NCBI GenBank assembly: GCA_903892515.1
Contig: CAITIS010000011.1
Coordinates: 45,022-109,021 of the forward strand
Source: an uncultured Planctomycetota bacterium
GTDB lineage: Bacteria > Planctomycetota > Phycisphaerae > SM23-33
Length of the DNA: 64,000 nt
Direction: 5' to 3'
Positions 44,645 to 52,340 of the stretch are shown here, piece after piece. Under the pieces are notes generated by a model. The model saw only the letters and a program-made list of their open reading frames with translations, had not been told where the DNA came from and did not search any database. Within the stretch, counting starts at the first letter, position 1; the number at the start of each line of letters is the position of its first letter. The position numbers and the translations under genes were made by a program.

Positions 44645-45080
44645 ACTGGGCCTGCAACTTCCGCAGACCGCCAGGCCGGCGGGCAAGTACGCCCCAGCCG
44701 TCCGCGCCGGCCAACTCGCCTTCACCTCCGGACAATTGCCCATCCGCGACGGCACGCTGCTGCTGACCGGCAAGGTGCCCGCCGACGTGCCGATGAAGGA
44801 TGCCCAGCAGTGCGCCGCCCAGGCCTGCCTCAACGCCCTGGCCGCCCTGGAAGGCTTGCTGGGGAACCTCGACAGCATTGAGCAGATCGTCCGGCTGAAC
44901 GTCTTTGTTAACTCTTCGCCGGGCTTTGTCGAGCAGGCCCATGTCGCCAACGGCGCCAGCGAGCTGCTCAACCAGATCTTCGGCCAGGCCGGCGTCCACA
45001 CGCGCTGCGCAGTCGGTGCGGCCGAACTGCCGCTGCATTCGCCTGTTGAACTGGACCTGGTCGTGCAGGTGAGGGGCTGA
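44619..45080 (+). CDS. RidA/YjgF-family protein
   Basis: The 153-residue protein fits the long RidA subgroup (YjgH/TdcF-like length): GKYAPAVRAGQLAFTSGQLPIRDGTLL, AQACLNALAALEGLLGNLDSIEQIVRLNVFVNSS and HTRCAVGAAELPLHSPVELDLVVQV. The Arg that binds the substrate carboxylate is in TRCAVG. Family members hydrolyse reactive enamines/imines from PLP enzymes. GGGAGA lies before ATG 44619, which overlaps the extended scpA tail by 26 nt. Confidence 0.88.
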   Translation: MTVRDKLTELGLQLPQTARPAGKYAPAVRAGQLAFTSGQLPIRDGTLLLTGKVPADVPMKDAQQCAAQACLNALAALEGLLGNLDSIEQIVRLNVFVNSSPGFVEQAHVANGASELLNQIFGQAGVHTRCAVGAAELPLHSPVELDLVVQVRG

Positions 45081-45082
45081 GA

Positions 45083-45124
45083 AGCCGGAAGCCGGAATCA
45101 GGAAGCCGGAATCGGGAATCGGGA
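45083..45124. repeat. GGAATC/GGAAGCC heptamer array
   Basis: About six 7-bp units (GGAAGCC, GGAATCA, GGAATCG) directly follow the ridA stop. It is the same heptamer family as at 30835, 31054, 35513 and 35603. A second unrelated run of CCTACGA/CCTATGA heptamers lies at 45209-45248. Confidence 0.75.
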
Positions 45125-45130
45125 AAAGCC

Positions 45131-45170
45131 AAAACAAACGCGGCAGACCGGGTGACCCGATCCGCCGCGT
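45131..45170 (-). terminator. rho-independent terminator of the beta-propeller gene
   Basis: On the minus strand ACGCGGC (45164-45170) pairs with GCCGCGT (45138-45144), with an inner GATCGGGT/ACCCGGTC stem, then TTGTTTTGG. It lies about 115 nt downstream of the stop at 45287 and reads in that direction. Confidence 0.6.
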
Positions 45171-45286
45171 GAACGCACGAATCCTGGCGGTGTTTGTTTC
45201 TCCTTCTTTCCCTACGACCTATGACCTACGACCTATGACCTACGACCTCGTCGTCTCCGTCTTTCCCTACGCCCTACGCCCTGCCG

Positions 45287-47650
45287 TCAAGGCACATTCA
45301 CTTCCACGCTGCTGTAGCCGGCGTTATTGAACTCGTCCATGGTCCGAACGGCCACGCGGTGCCGGCCAGAGTCCGGCAGATCGATCGTCAGGGAGAAGCT
45401 CTCTTGCAGGCAATCGCAGATGCCGCTGGTGGGCAGGATCGTGATCCACTGATCGTTGTTGTCCACGGCGTAGGCGATCTGTCCGATTCGGCTGGTGGCG
45501 TCGGCCACGCTGCCTGAAAGCGTCGCTTTGCCCTTGCCCGCAGGCTTGCAGGCCAGTTCGGAAACGGCCGGCGCGGTGTTATCGACCAGAATGCCGCGGA
45601 GAATCTTCTCGGCCATCAAGGCCGTGCCGGGCGGGTTGCTCTTGGCGTCACTGACCTCGATCTTCATCTCGTACACGCCGTCCTGCACGCCCAGCGTGTC
45701 CCAGGCGTACGTGGGGTCGGTGAGCTTGTCGGCCAGCTTGATCCATTTCTCATCGCTGCCGCGGCGGAAGAAGAAGGCGTATTCCAGATCGTCGTTATTG
45801 GCGTCGCTGGCGTGAACCGAAACGGAGCGGACGCGAAGCGGCTCGGGGCTCGTCTGCGCCTCAGACATCATCGCACTGCTGCGGTGGGCGATCTTGGATG
45901 CCCCCATCGGCATGCTCTGGCCCTGTGCGGCCGGTTGAATCCCAGCGGAGCGAATCTGCGGCGCAAGGTTATGCACTTGGTAGCTCAATTGCACCTGCTC
46001 GACCAGCGGGGCGGCCTTGCCGTCGCCTGACAGCGTCAAGCGATATTGCAGATACCTCCCGGCGGGGGAAGGAATCTTCGTCCAGTTCGCCCCAATGGCC
46101 AGCTCGTCCGACCAGGGCGACCACGTCGCGTCGTCGGGCTTGGCCACGTTGCCGCTGCGGGTGGCGATCGTCGCCCCGCTGCCGGCAGGGACGTCGGCCC
46201 GAACGCTCACGGAGCCCCAGCGGGAAATCTGCGAGGCGTCCAGCGCCTTGGAGACCAGCGTGCCCTTGGGTGTCGACTGGCCCGACAGGACGAACAGCCC
46301 GCCCTGGTTGGCCGTGCCGACGTAGAGCTTGCCCTGGCCGTCGCCCAGCAGCGTCACGACATCCTTGGGATCCACCGCCGCCAGCAGGCTGCTGTGCTGC
46401 CCGGAGGGGTCCACCACGTACAACTGCCCGCTATGGCCTGTGGCCAGCGTCAGCATCTTTTCATGCTCGGCCATGGCCAGGATGCTCACGCTCTTGCGGA
46501 AGATCGTCCGCACACAGCCATCCTTTTCAATGCGATACACGGCGTTGCCGCTGCCGCTCTCGACCGAGCCGGCGCCGCTTGGCATGTGCAGCCCGGCCAT
46601 CCGGCCAAGCAGACCGCCACTGTGCGTCGCAGGCGGAGAAGCCGGCTCCTGGTCTTCTTCCGGCTCATCGTCACCGGCGGCCTGGGTTTCTGAAGACTCG
46701 CCGGGCGATTCATCCAGCTTGGCGGGCTTGGAGGCGGGGGAAGATGAGCTTTCATCGCCCTCGACGCCGCCCTCGTCATCGCCGTTGCCCTCGTCCGGCG
46801 GAGGCTCCGTCGGCGGCCCCGAGATGGCCTTGAGAAGCTTGCTCAACTTGGAATGCCCACCGGAGCCTTCGTGCATCGGGCTGGAGGAAGCGGCCTTGCT
46901 GGAGTCCGACGTGGCGGCGAAAAGCGTGCCGTCGCTATCGAGCACCAGGCTGGAGACTTCCTTCTCAGCCGCGTCGTACAGCACCCTACCGGCCTTCTTC
47001 TCGATGTTGATCTCCAGGATCAGCCCCGTCTCGCCCGTGCCGGCGTACAGCATTCCTTCAGCACCGGCGATAAGGGACAGAATGTTCTTATCCTGGCTGT
47101 GATAGATAACGGCGGCCTTGCCGTCGGCTTCGACGCGGTAGACGTTCCCGGTCGGCCCGGTGGCCACATAGTAGGAGTCGCCCCCCGCCGCCACGACGGC
47201 CCAGACGAAGGTGACCTTGGGGTCCTTCCAGATGGCCTTGACCTTGCCTTCGCCGTCGATGCGATACAGGCCTGCCTCTTTGCCGCTCACGCCGGCAACC
47301 AAGCCGTCATTGTCGTAGATCATGGCCCGGACCAGCACGCCAGGCAGTTCGGCAAAGGGAACAAGCTTGCCCTCTTCGACCTTGAACACCTTGCCGTTGG
47401 GAGACGTGGCGATGTACACCTTGCCGCGCGGGCTGACGGTGATGGCTGAGACCATGCCCGTCTTCTCGGCCGGTGCGACCAGCGATTCCATGGCACGGGC
47501 CAGCGTCACCTCGCCCTGGTTGTTCACGGCCACCTTGTCCAGCTTGCCGGCGGTAAAGTCCGACTCGGTGCTGTGCGACCACGTCGAGGGCGCCACGGCC
47601 CAAGCCGAGGCGGTCAGCATCAAAACGGCCAATCCAAAAAACCTCTTCAT
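45287..47650 (-). CDS. exported beta-propeller protein
   Basis: The 787-residue protein has a signal peptide (MKRFFGLAVLMLTASAWAV), then repeated propeller-like strands (GKVYIATSPNGKVFKVEEGKL, SYYVATGPTGNVYRVEADGKA, GMLYAGTGETGLILEINIEKK, KLYVGTANQGGLFVLSG). A long acidic Ser/Pro/Glu-rich insert lies between blades at about 290-375. The C-terminal 250 residues are beta-sandwich-like (DLEYAFFFRRGSDEKWIKL, GQIAYAVDNNDQWITI), Fn3/Y_Y_Y-like in style. AGAGGAAA supports ATG 47650. It follows the S55-like gene by 80 nt. Binding partner unknown. Confidence 0.83.
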   Translation of the reverse strand: MKRFFGLAVLMLTASAWAVAPSTWSHSTESDFTAGKLDKVAVNNQGEVTLARAMESLVAPAEKTGMVSAITVSPRGKVYIATSPNGKVFKVEEGKLVPFAELPGVLVRAMIYDNDGLVAGVSGKEAGLYRIDGEGKVKAIWKDPKVTFVWAVVAAGGDSYYVATGPTGNVYRVEADGKAAVIYHSQDKNILSLIAGAEGMLYAGTGETGLILEINIEKKAGRVLYDAAEKEVSSLVLDSDGTLFAATSDSSKAASSSPMHEGSGGHSKLSKLLKAISGPPTEPPPDEGNGDDEGGVEGDESSSSPASKPAKLDESPGESSETQAAGDDEPEEDQEPASPPATHSGGLLGRMAGLHMPSGAGSVESGSGNAVYRIEKDGCVRTIFRKSVSILAMAEHEKMLTLATGHSGQLYVVDPSGQHSSLLAAVDPKDVVTLLGDGQGKLYVGTANQGGLFVLSGQSTPKGTLVSKALDASQISRWGSVSVRADVPAGSGATIATRSGNVAKPDDATWSPWSDELAIGANWTKIPSPAGRYLQYRLTLSGDGKAAPLVEQVQLSYQVHNLAPQIRSAGIQPAAQGQSMPMGASKIAHRSSAMMSEAQTSPEPLRVRSVSVHASDANNDDLEYAFFFRRGSDEKWIKLADKLTDPTYAWDTLGVQDGVYEMKIEVSDAKSNPPGTALMAEKILRGILVDNTAPAVSELACKPAGKGKATLSGSVADATSRIGQIAYAVDNNDQWITILPTSGICDCLQESFSLTIDLPDSGRHRVAVRTMDEFNNAGYSSVEVNVP

Positions 47651-47669
47651 GAATTTTCCTCTGTCCTCG

Positions 47670-47715
47670 TAGCACGGGCGAAACGCCCTTCTGACGCATG
47701 GACGAGCCGCCCATG
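47670..47715. repeat. diverged REP hairpin pair
   Basis: GGGCG-AAA-CGCCC (47676-47688) and the imperfect CATGGAC...GCCCATG stem lie between the S55-like gene and the propeller gene. They are decayed relatives of the CGGGCG and CATGGGC hairpins elsewhere. Confidence 0.5.
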
Positions 47716-47730
47716 CCTCGTTACAAGCCT

Positions 47731-49689
47731 TTATTGACATACTTCCTGCCGGGGATCCTTGCTGACCGAGAAGCTCGCTTCGGCCGATCCCTCCACGACC
47801 ATGCCCGCGGGCTGCTGCTGCACCAGGCTCATGCGATACGCCCGCGCGTCGTCCGGCGACGACTCGTGCAGGATTCCGCCCAGGCTGCCCGGAATGTTGT
47901 TCAGCTCGTTCTTGCGGACCGACAATCCACCCTGCCGCAACGGCAAACGCAGGTAGATCGACGTCTTGGGATAGGAAACAACTTCCTGAAGGGCGGCGAA
48001 AAGCTGTTCCACGGTCTTGGGGCTGAAGCGCTGCGGCATCTCCTGCCGCAGTGAGGTCATGGCCTCGGTCGCCTCGCAGGCCGTCAGGTTGTAGGTGCCG
48101 TCGGCCAGATCGTCAGGCACGTTCAGTTCGAATTCCTTGACGATCTTTTCGGACCGGAATGGCCGGAGCGTGACTTTGCCCTTCATCGTTTCGCCGGGGC
48201 GGTACACATTCTTGTCCAGATCGACGGCGATGATCTCGCCCGTGTGCTTTTCGGCCTGGATCGTGACCGTAACCTCGATGGACTTGGGCATGACCGGCTC
48301 GCCCAGTTCAGTGCGAAACATCGCCGCCAGCGGCCTGCCGATATCGCTGACCATGGACAGGCCCTCGTCGTCGCAACTGCAATTGGCCGCGGTGAATTGC
48401 CCCAGGCGGCCGAAGTCGATCGTCACGTGATACGTCAGCCAATGATGCTCGGGCAACTGCCGCTTGGCCGCCAGCGACTCTTCAACGATGGTGGCCGCCA
48501 GCAGCGGCGTCAGTTGCGGATGCCGCAGCAAGTTGTAGTGATACGTGACCTCGCCGCCATTTTCGCGCACGTGCAAGGTCAGCGGCAGCAGTTCGACCTT
48601 CTTGCCCAGCACGCCACCGACGCCGGTAGCCTCATCGTCGCTCAGCATCCCATCGACGCGGATGGTCGAGCCCAGTTTGAAGCTCGCCAATAGCGAAGGC
48701 ACAACGGCGTGAATGTAGGCCGGGCCCATGGGCATCTCGATTTTGCCACGCGACAGGAAGGGGTGGCCAAAGCCCAGGACGTAATCGCCCACCACGTCAG
48801 TCACGGTGCCCACGGCCGACCAGTCGGCGTCGCCGCTGACGAGCGGGACCGACAGACTCGAACCGGGCTCAAGTTTCACATCGGTAACCGCCTGCGAAGT
48901 CGCCCCGCCGATCGAGCCGGACTGCATCGGCGTCAGCCCGCTGCCTTCAAAGATCGACTCGGCCCTTTTGAACGAACGCGCGCTGGAAGATGAGATCATC
49001 AGCGGCGTGTTCAGCGGCCTGAGGAAAGACTGCTGGTTCTGCTGCTTGTTCCAGAAGTTCTTGGGCATGGACATCGTGGCGAAGTCCAGCTTGCGCGGAT
49101 CGAGATAGAACCGCGCGTAGTCTTCATCGAGCACCCTGGCCAGAGCGGGTTGATCGCCAGAGGCCCCGCCGCTCGCGGGCGCTTGCGAAGCTGGCTGGGA
49201 GGAGGCTTTCTGCGAAGCCGACGCCGGCAGCGGCACGCCCTCCAAGGCGAGCATCTGCACGATGGGCTGAATGCCGCAGATCGGTTCCTTCTGCAGCTTC
49301 CAGCCATAGGCCACGGCACCGATCAGCTTTTCTTTGCCGTCGGCCGGGTCCGTCAGATACACCGGCGAGCCGCTCATGCCCTCGATGACGCCGGTGCGCT
49401 CCAGGCCCAGGCCTGAGAGGTTGCACAGGATCACGTCCTGGTGCGGCTGGAAGTTCTTCATCACGCTCACGACCTCGACGTCGAAGCGTTCGATCTTCGT
49501 GCCGGACATGACCGTCAGGCCATAGCCTTTCATGCCCTTCTGAATGCGCGACTGATGCAGATACCGGCCCGAAGAGTTGACGAACTCCTCGGCCTGTTTC
49601 AGGCGGGTGTCATAATCGCTAACTTGGCCAAGAGCCAAACCAGGCAGGACGCACACCAGGCAGGCGGCGATACGGACAAGCCACTTCAC
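47731..49689 (-). CDS. SpoIVB-type (S55) peptidase-like exported protein
   Basis: The 652-residue protein has a signal peptide (1-21). It then has an S55 peptidase-like region with GLERTGVIEGMSGSPVYL, where Ser106 is the likely nucleophile by alignment to GxSGx, followed by LIGAVAYGW. In Bacillus the S55 peptidase SpoIVB cleaves a signalling protein outside the cell. Here residues 160-190 are a Ser/Ala/Pro linker. The remaining 450 residues are beta-rich with an Ig-like or MG2-like stretch (VDLDKNVYRPGETMKGKVTLRPF). GTG 49689 has AAGGAG 6 nt upstream. Probably periplasmic; target unknown. Confidence 0.82.
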   Translation of the reverse strand: MKWLVRIAACLVCVLPGLALGQVSDYDTRLKQAEEFVNSSGRYLHQSRIQKGMKGYGLTVMSGTKIERFDVEVVSVMKNFQPHQDVILCNLSGLGLERTGVIEGMSGSPVYLTDPADGKEKLIGAVAYGWKLQKEPICGIQPIVQMLALEGVPLPASASQKASSQPASQAPASGGASGDQPALARVLDEDYARFYLDPRKLDFATMSMPKNFWNKQQNQQSFLRPLNTPLMISSSSARSFKRAESIFEGSGLTPMQSGSIGGATSQAVTDVKLEPGSSLSVPLVSGDADWSAVGTVTDVVGDYVLGFGHPFLSRGKIEMPMGPAYIHAVVPSLLASFKLGSTIRVDGMLSDDEATGVGGVLGKKVELLPLTLHVRENGGEVTYHYNLLRHPQLTPLLAATIVEESLAAKRQLPEHHWLTYHVTIDFGRLGQFTAANCSCDDEGLSMVSDIGRPLAAMFRTELGEPVMPKSIEVTVTIQAEKHTGEIIAVDLDKNVYRPGETMKGKVTLRPFRSEKIVKEFELNVPDDLADGTYNLTACEATEAMTSLRQEMPQRFSPKTVEQLFAALQEVVSYPKTSIYLRLPLRQGGLSVRKNELNNIPGSLGGILHESSPDDARAYRMSLVQQQPAGMVVEGSAEASFSVSKDPRQEVCQ

Positions 49690-49717
49690 ATGTCGCTCCT
49701 TCGTACGGCTATTCTAT

Positions 49718-49745
49718 AGGCGGATGAGCCTATCGTCATCCGCCT
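49718..49745. terminator. strong bidirectional hairpin upstream of the S55-like gene
   Basis: AGGCGGATGA (49718-49727) pairs perfectly with TCATCCGCCT (49736-49745). It lies 29 nt before the GTG start on the minus strand, so in a transcript it would be a leader hairpin; without T-runs it is not a convincing terminator. Confidence 0.35.
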
Positions 49746-50015
49746 GACAGTTCGGGGACGGTTCTTCTGGCCGGGGCGGCACGTACACTACTCTTCCAGC
49801 CGGCAAGGTCAACAACGGCCATGCTTTGCTTAACTACGTTTGAGCGATGGCCTTGGGTCGGCAACGTTTTCCGCTCTCTTCTCTATCGGCTGACGGCCGC
49901 TGCAAAGCCGCTCGAAAACCTGCCGTCCTCTCGGCCTGTGGACAGTTGAAGGTGGGCATCGTTGGGTCTGTACTCCCCCAACGGCCCTAAGAAACCGCGA
50001 GAGCCTGAAAGGCTC

Positions 50016-50176
50016 AGAGAATACAGCCCAGGGCACAGCGCAGCGACGCCCTGGGTACGGAATGCTTCCATTACCAGCCCTGAAAGGGCGCAACACTCTG
50101 ACGCCCCTTCATGGCTTGCGGCCAGGAGGTCATCTTCATCCAGGGCGTCGCTGCGCTGTGCCCTAGGCTGTACTCT
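50016..50176. repeat. large inverted-repeat element with about 38-bp arms
   Basis: The left arm AGAGAATACAGCCCAGGG... (50016-50054) and the right arm (50140-50176) are near-perfect complements over about 37 bp around an 85-bp centre that itself holds GCCCTGAAAGGGCG. The outer part has GAGCCTGAAAGGCTC (50001-50015). It has no gene and looks like a non-autonomous element. Confidence 0.8.
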
Positions 50177-50208
50177 GCCAGCCCTTTGGGCTGAAGAGCC
50201 TTGCTCTA

Positions 50209-50328
50209 GCAGCCCGTTGAAGAAGGGCGTTTTTCGTGTCGGGGGCGTCTCGCCCGCGCGAAAAGCCCTTTGTTCTTTACGTTTCTTAGCGCGGGCGAGA
50301 CGCCCGCGACACATCGTCAACGGGCTGC
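50209..50328. repeat. 120-bp MITE-like element with 12-bp terminal inverted repeats
   Basis: GCAGCCCGTTGA at 50209-50220 and its exact complement TCAACGGGCTGC at 50317-50328 bracket an interior with GGGGGCGTCTCGCCC and GCGGGCG-AGA-CGCCCGC hairpins. The rest of 49746-50599 has no gene; it also contains a GATCTCTGCGCTCTCGGCGG repeat of the CGCAGAG type near 50394. Confidence 0.75.
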
Positions 50329-50599
50329 CAGGCCATCGGGCAAGCCTGCCCACCCTGCGCGATGCACATCTCTATGGCCAAGTCTTCTCTCGGCGATCTC
50401 TGCGCTCTCGGCGGTTAATTCCTTCTTACGCCCGCGGCTCGGCTGCCAGACGCACCGCCAGCACCGCCCTTGACAGGGGGCGTTCACCATCGCTAGCCTT
50501 GATGTAGCTCCGGTTGGCGCGGAGGCAAAAGCCCCGTGCAGGCCGGAAAGAGCCGCTACTGAAATGATGCTCCAGCAACCCTGGCAGGAACGACCGCCC

Positions 50600-51568
50600 A
50601 TGATTGATGTACAGCATTTGACGAAATGGTACGGACGAACGCTGGCGGTGGACGACATCTCATTCCACGTCGAGGCGGGCTCCGTCGTCGGCTTCTTAGG
50701 CCCCAACGGCGCCGGCAAGAGCACCACGCTGCGAATCCTCACCTGCTTCCAGCCGGCCAGCAGCGGCTCGGCCAGCGTCGACGGCTGCGACGTCTTCAGC
50801 CAGTCGGTGCAGGTCCGCCGCCGCATCGGGTACATGCCCGAGAACGTGCCGCTGTATCCGGAAATGCGGGTGCGCGAGTACCTCAGGTTCCGCGCCGCTT
50901 TGCGCGGCATCCCGCGCAGCCAGCGAGCCGTCGCCATCGACAAAGTCCTGGAGGATTGCTGGCTGAGTTCGCCGCAGGACATGAGCTATCGCCGGCTCGA
51001 GACCCTCAGCCGCGGCTACCGGCAGCGCGTGGGCCTGGCCGACTGCCTGCTGCACGACCCGCCGGTGCTCGTGCTGGACGAGCCGACCATCGGCCTGGAC
51101 CCAGCCCAGGTGCGCGAAATGCGCAACCTCGTGCTGAACCTGGGGCAAAAGCACACGGTGATCCTGTCCAGCCACATCCTGGCCGAGGTCGAGCAGGTGT
51201 GTAAGCAGATCGTCATTATTTCCAGCGGCAAGATCGTCGCCCAAGGCACGCCCAGGGAATTGCGCGAGCGCGTCAGCGGCCCGGGCCGGCTGATTGTCGA
51301 GCTGCGCGGGGCGATGGCGGAGCAATTGGCGCGCGACGTGGCGGCGATTCCCGGCGTGCAGGCGGTCGAACCGGCCGAGGCGGGCGAATGGTGCCGCCTG
51401 TCGGTCCAGAGCACCGAGGACGTCGATGTCCGCGTACAGGTTGCGGCCATGGCGGCCAGCAAGGGCTACCAGCTCCGCGAACTGCGGCGTGAGGTCGCCT
51501 CGCTGGAAGATTTCTTCGTCCAGATCACCTACGAACAAAGCATGCGGCAAGCTCCTGTGGCCCTGTAG
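50600..51568 (+). CDS. ABC transporter ATPase, GldA-like
   Basis: The 322-residue protein shows Walker A GPNGAGKST, signature LSRGYRQRVGLA (the LSxGYRQR form is typical of GldA/gliding-type exporters), Walker B VLVLDEPTIGLDP and ILSSHILAEVE. A C-terminal 100-residue domain follows. The start ATG 50600 gives MIDVQHLTKWYG. Together with the next two genes it forms a GldAFG-like transporter; in planctomycetes such operons are common and need not mean gliding. Confidence 0.9.
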   Translation: MIDVQHLTKWYGRTLAVDDISFHVEAGSVVGFLGPNGAGKSTTLRILTCFQPASSGSASVDGCDVFSQSVQVRRRIGYMPENVPLYPEMRVREYLRFRAALRGIPRSQRAVAIDKVLEDCWLSSPQDMSYRRLETLSRGYRQRVGLADCLLHDPPVLVLDEPTIGLDPAQVREMRNLVLNLGQKHTVILSSHILAEVEQVCKQIVIISSGKIVAQGTPRELRERVSGPGRLIVELRGAMAEQLARDVAAIPGVQAVEPAEAGEWCRLSVQSTEDVDVRVQVAAMAASKGYQLRELRREVASLEDFFVQITYEQSMRQAPVAL

Positions 51569-51590
51569 CGGGTCTAGCGAGAGGTCTCTT

Positions 51591-52340
51591 ATGAAAGTGC
51601 TGACACTGGCCAAACGCGAATTAGCCGCCTACTTTTACAGCCCGATGGCGTACGTCATCGCGGCCTTGTTCCTGGCCATGGTCGGGCTGATCTTCCTGCT
51701 GGGCGTTCACGTGCCCTTCCTGAAGATCAGCCTGGAGCCCGTCTTTCGCAGCGGGGCCGAGTCCACGCTCAGGCCGCTGTTTGACGTACTGGCCTATGGC
51801 CTGGTGGTCGTCATTCCCCTGCTGACGATGCGGGTAGTGAGCGAGGAATTCCGCACCGGCACGATCGAGACGCTGATGACGGCGCCGGTAACAGACGCCC
51901 AAGTGATCGGCGGCAAGTTCCTGGGCGCGATGATCCTGTACGTGATCCTGCTGGCGACGACGCTGGTGTACTTTGGCCTGATCGCCGCCTTTGGCCAACC
52001 CGATCTGGGCGTCGCGGCCATCGGCTACCTGGGCATGCTGCTGCTGGGGGGCACGTACGTGGCGGTGGGCGTGTTCGCTTCGACCATCACGCGGCACCAG
52101 CTCGTGGCCGGCATCATCGGCATCGCGATCCTGGCCTTCTTCACCGGCGGCATCTACCTGCTGGTGCTGCTCGTGCCGCCCGAGCAAGCCAGCGCGGTCT
52201 CGCGTCTGAACATGATCACGTACTTCAGCGACTTCTCCAAAGGCGTCCTGGATGTGCGCGGCGTGATCTTCTTTGTGACTTTGACAGCCTTCTTCCTCTT
52301 CTTGAGCGTGAAAGTGCTGGAGAGCCGGCGATGGCGATAA
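51591..52340 (+). CDS. ABC-2 permease, GldF-like
   Basis: The 249-residue protein has six membrane helices and the typical cytoplasmic entry VLTLAKRELAAYFYSPMAYVIAALFL. It also has LLTMRVVSEEFRTGTIETLMTAPVTDAQVIGGKFLGA. AGAGGT lies before ATG 51591, 22 nt after the ATPase stop. It overlaps the GldG-like gene by 10 nt. Confidence 0.9.
   Translation: MKVLTLAKRELAAYFYSPMAYVIAALFLAMVGLIFLLGVHVPFLKISLEPVFRSGAESTLRPLFDVLAYGLVVVIPLLTMRVVSEEFRTGTIETLMTAPVTDAQVIGGKFLGAMILYVILLATTLVYFGLIAAFGQPDLGVAAIGYLGMLLLGGTYVAVGVFASTITRHQLVAGIIGIAILAFFTGGIYLLVLLVPPEQASAVSRLNMITYFSDFSKGVLDVRGVIFFVTLTAFFLFLSVKVLESRRWR

Noticed and set aside
50600..52340. Nitrous-oxide reductase NosFY or sodium-export NatAB transporter
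   Set aside because: The LSRGYRQR signature and the adjoining GldG-like gene fit the GldA group better; no nos genes are present.
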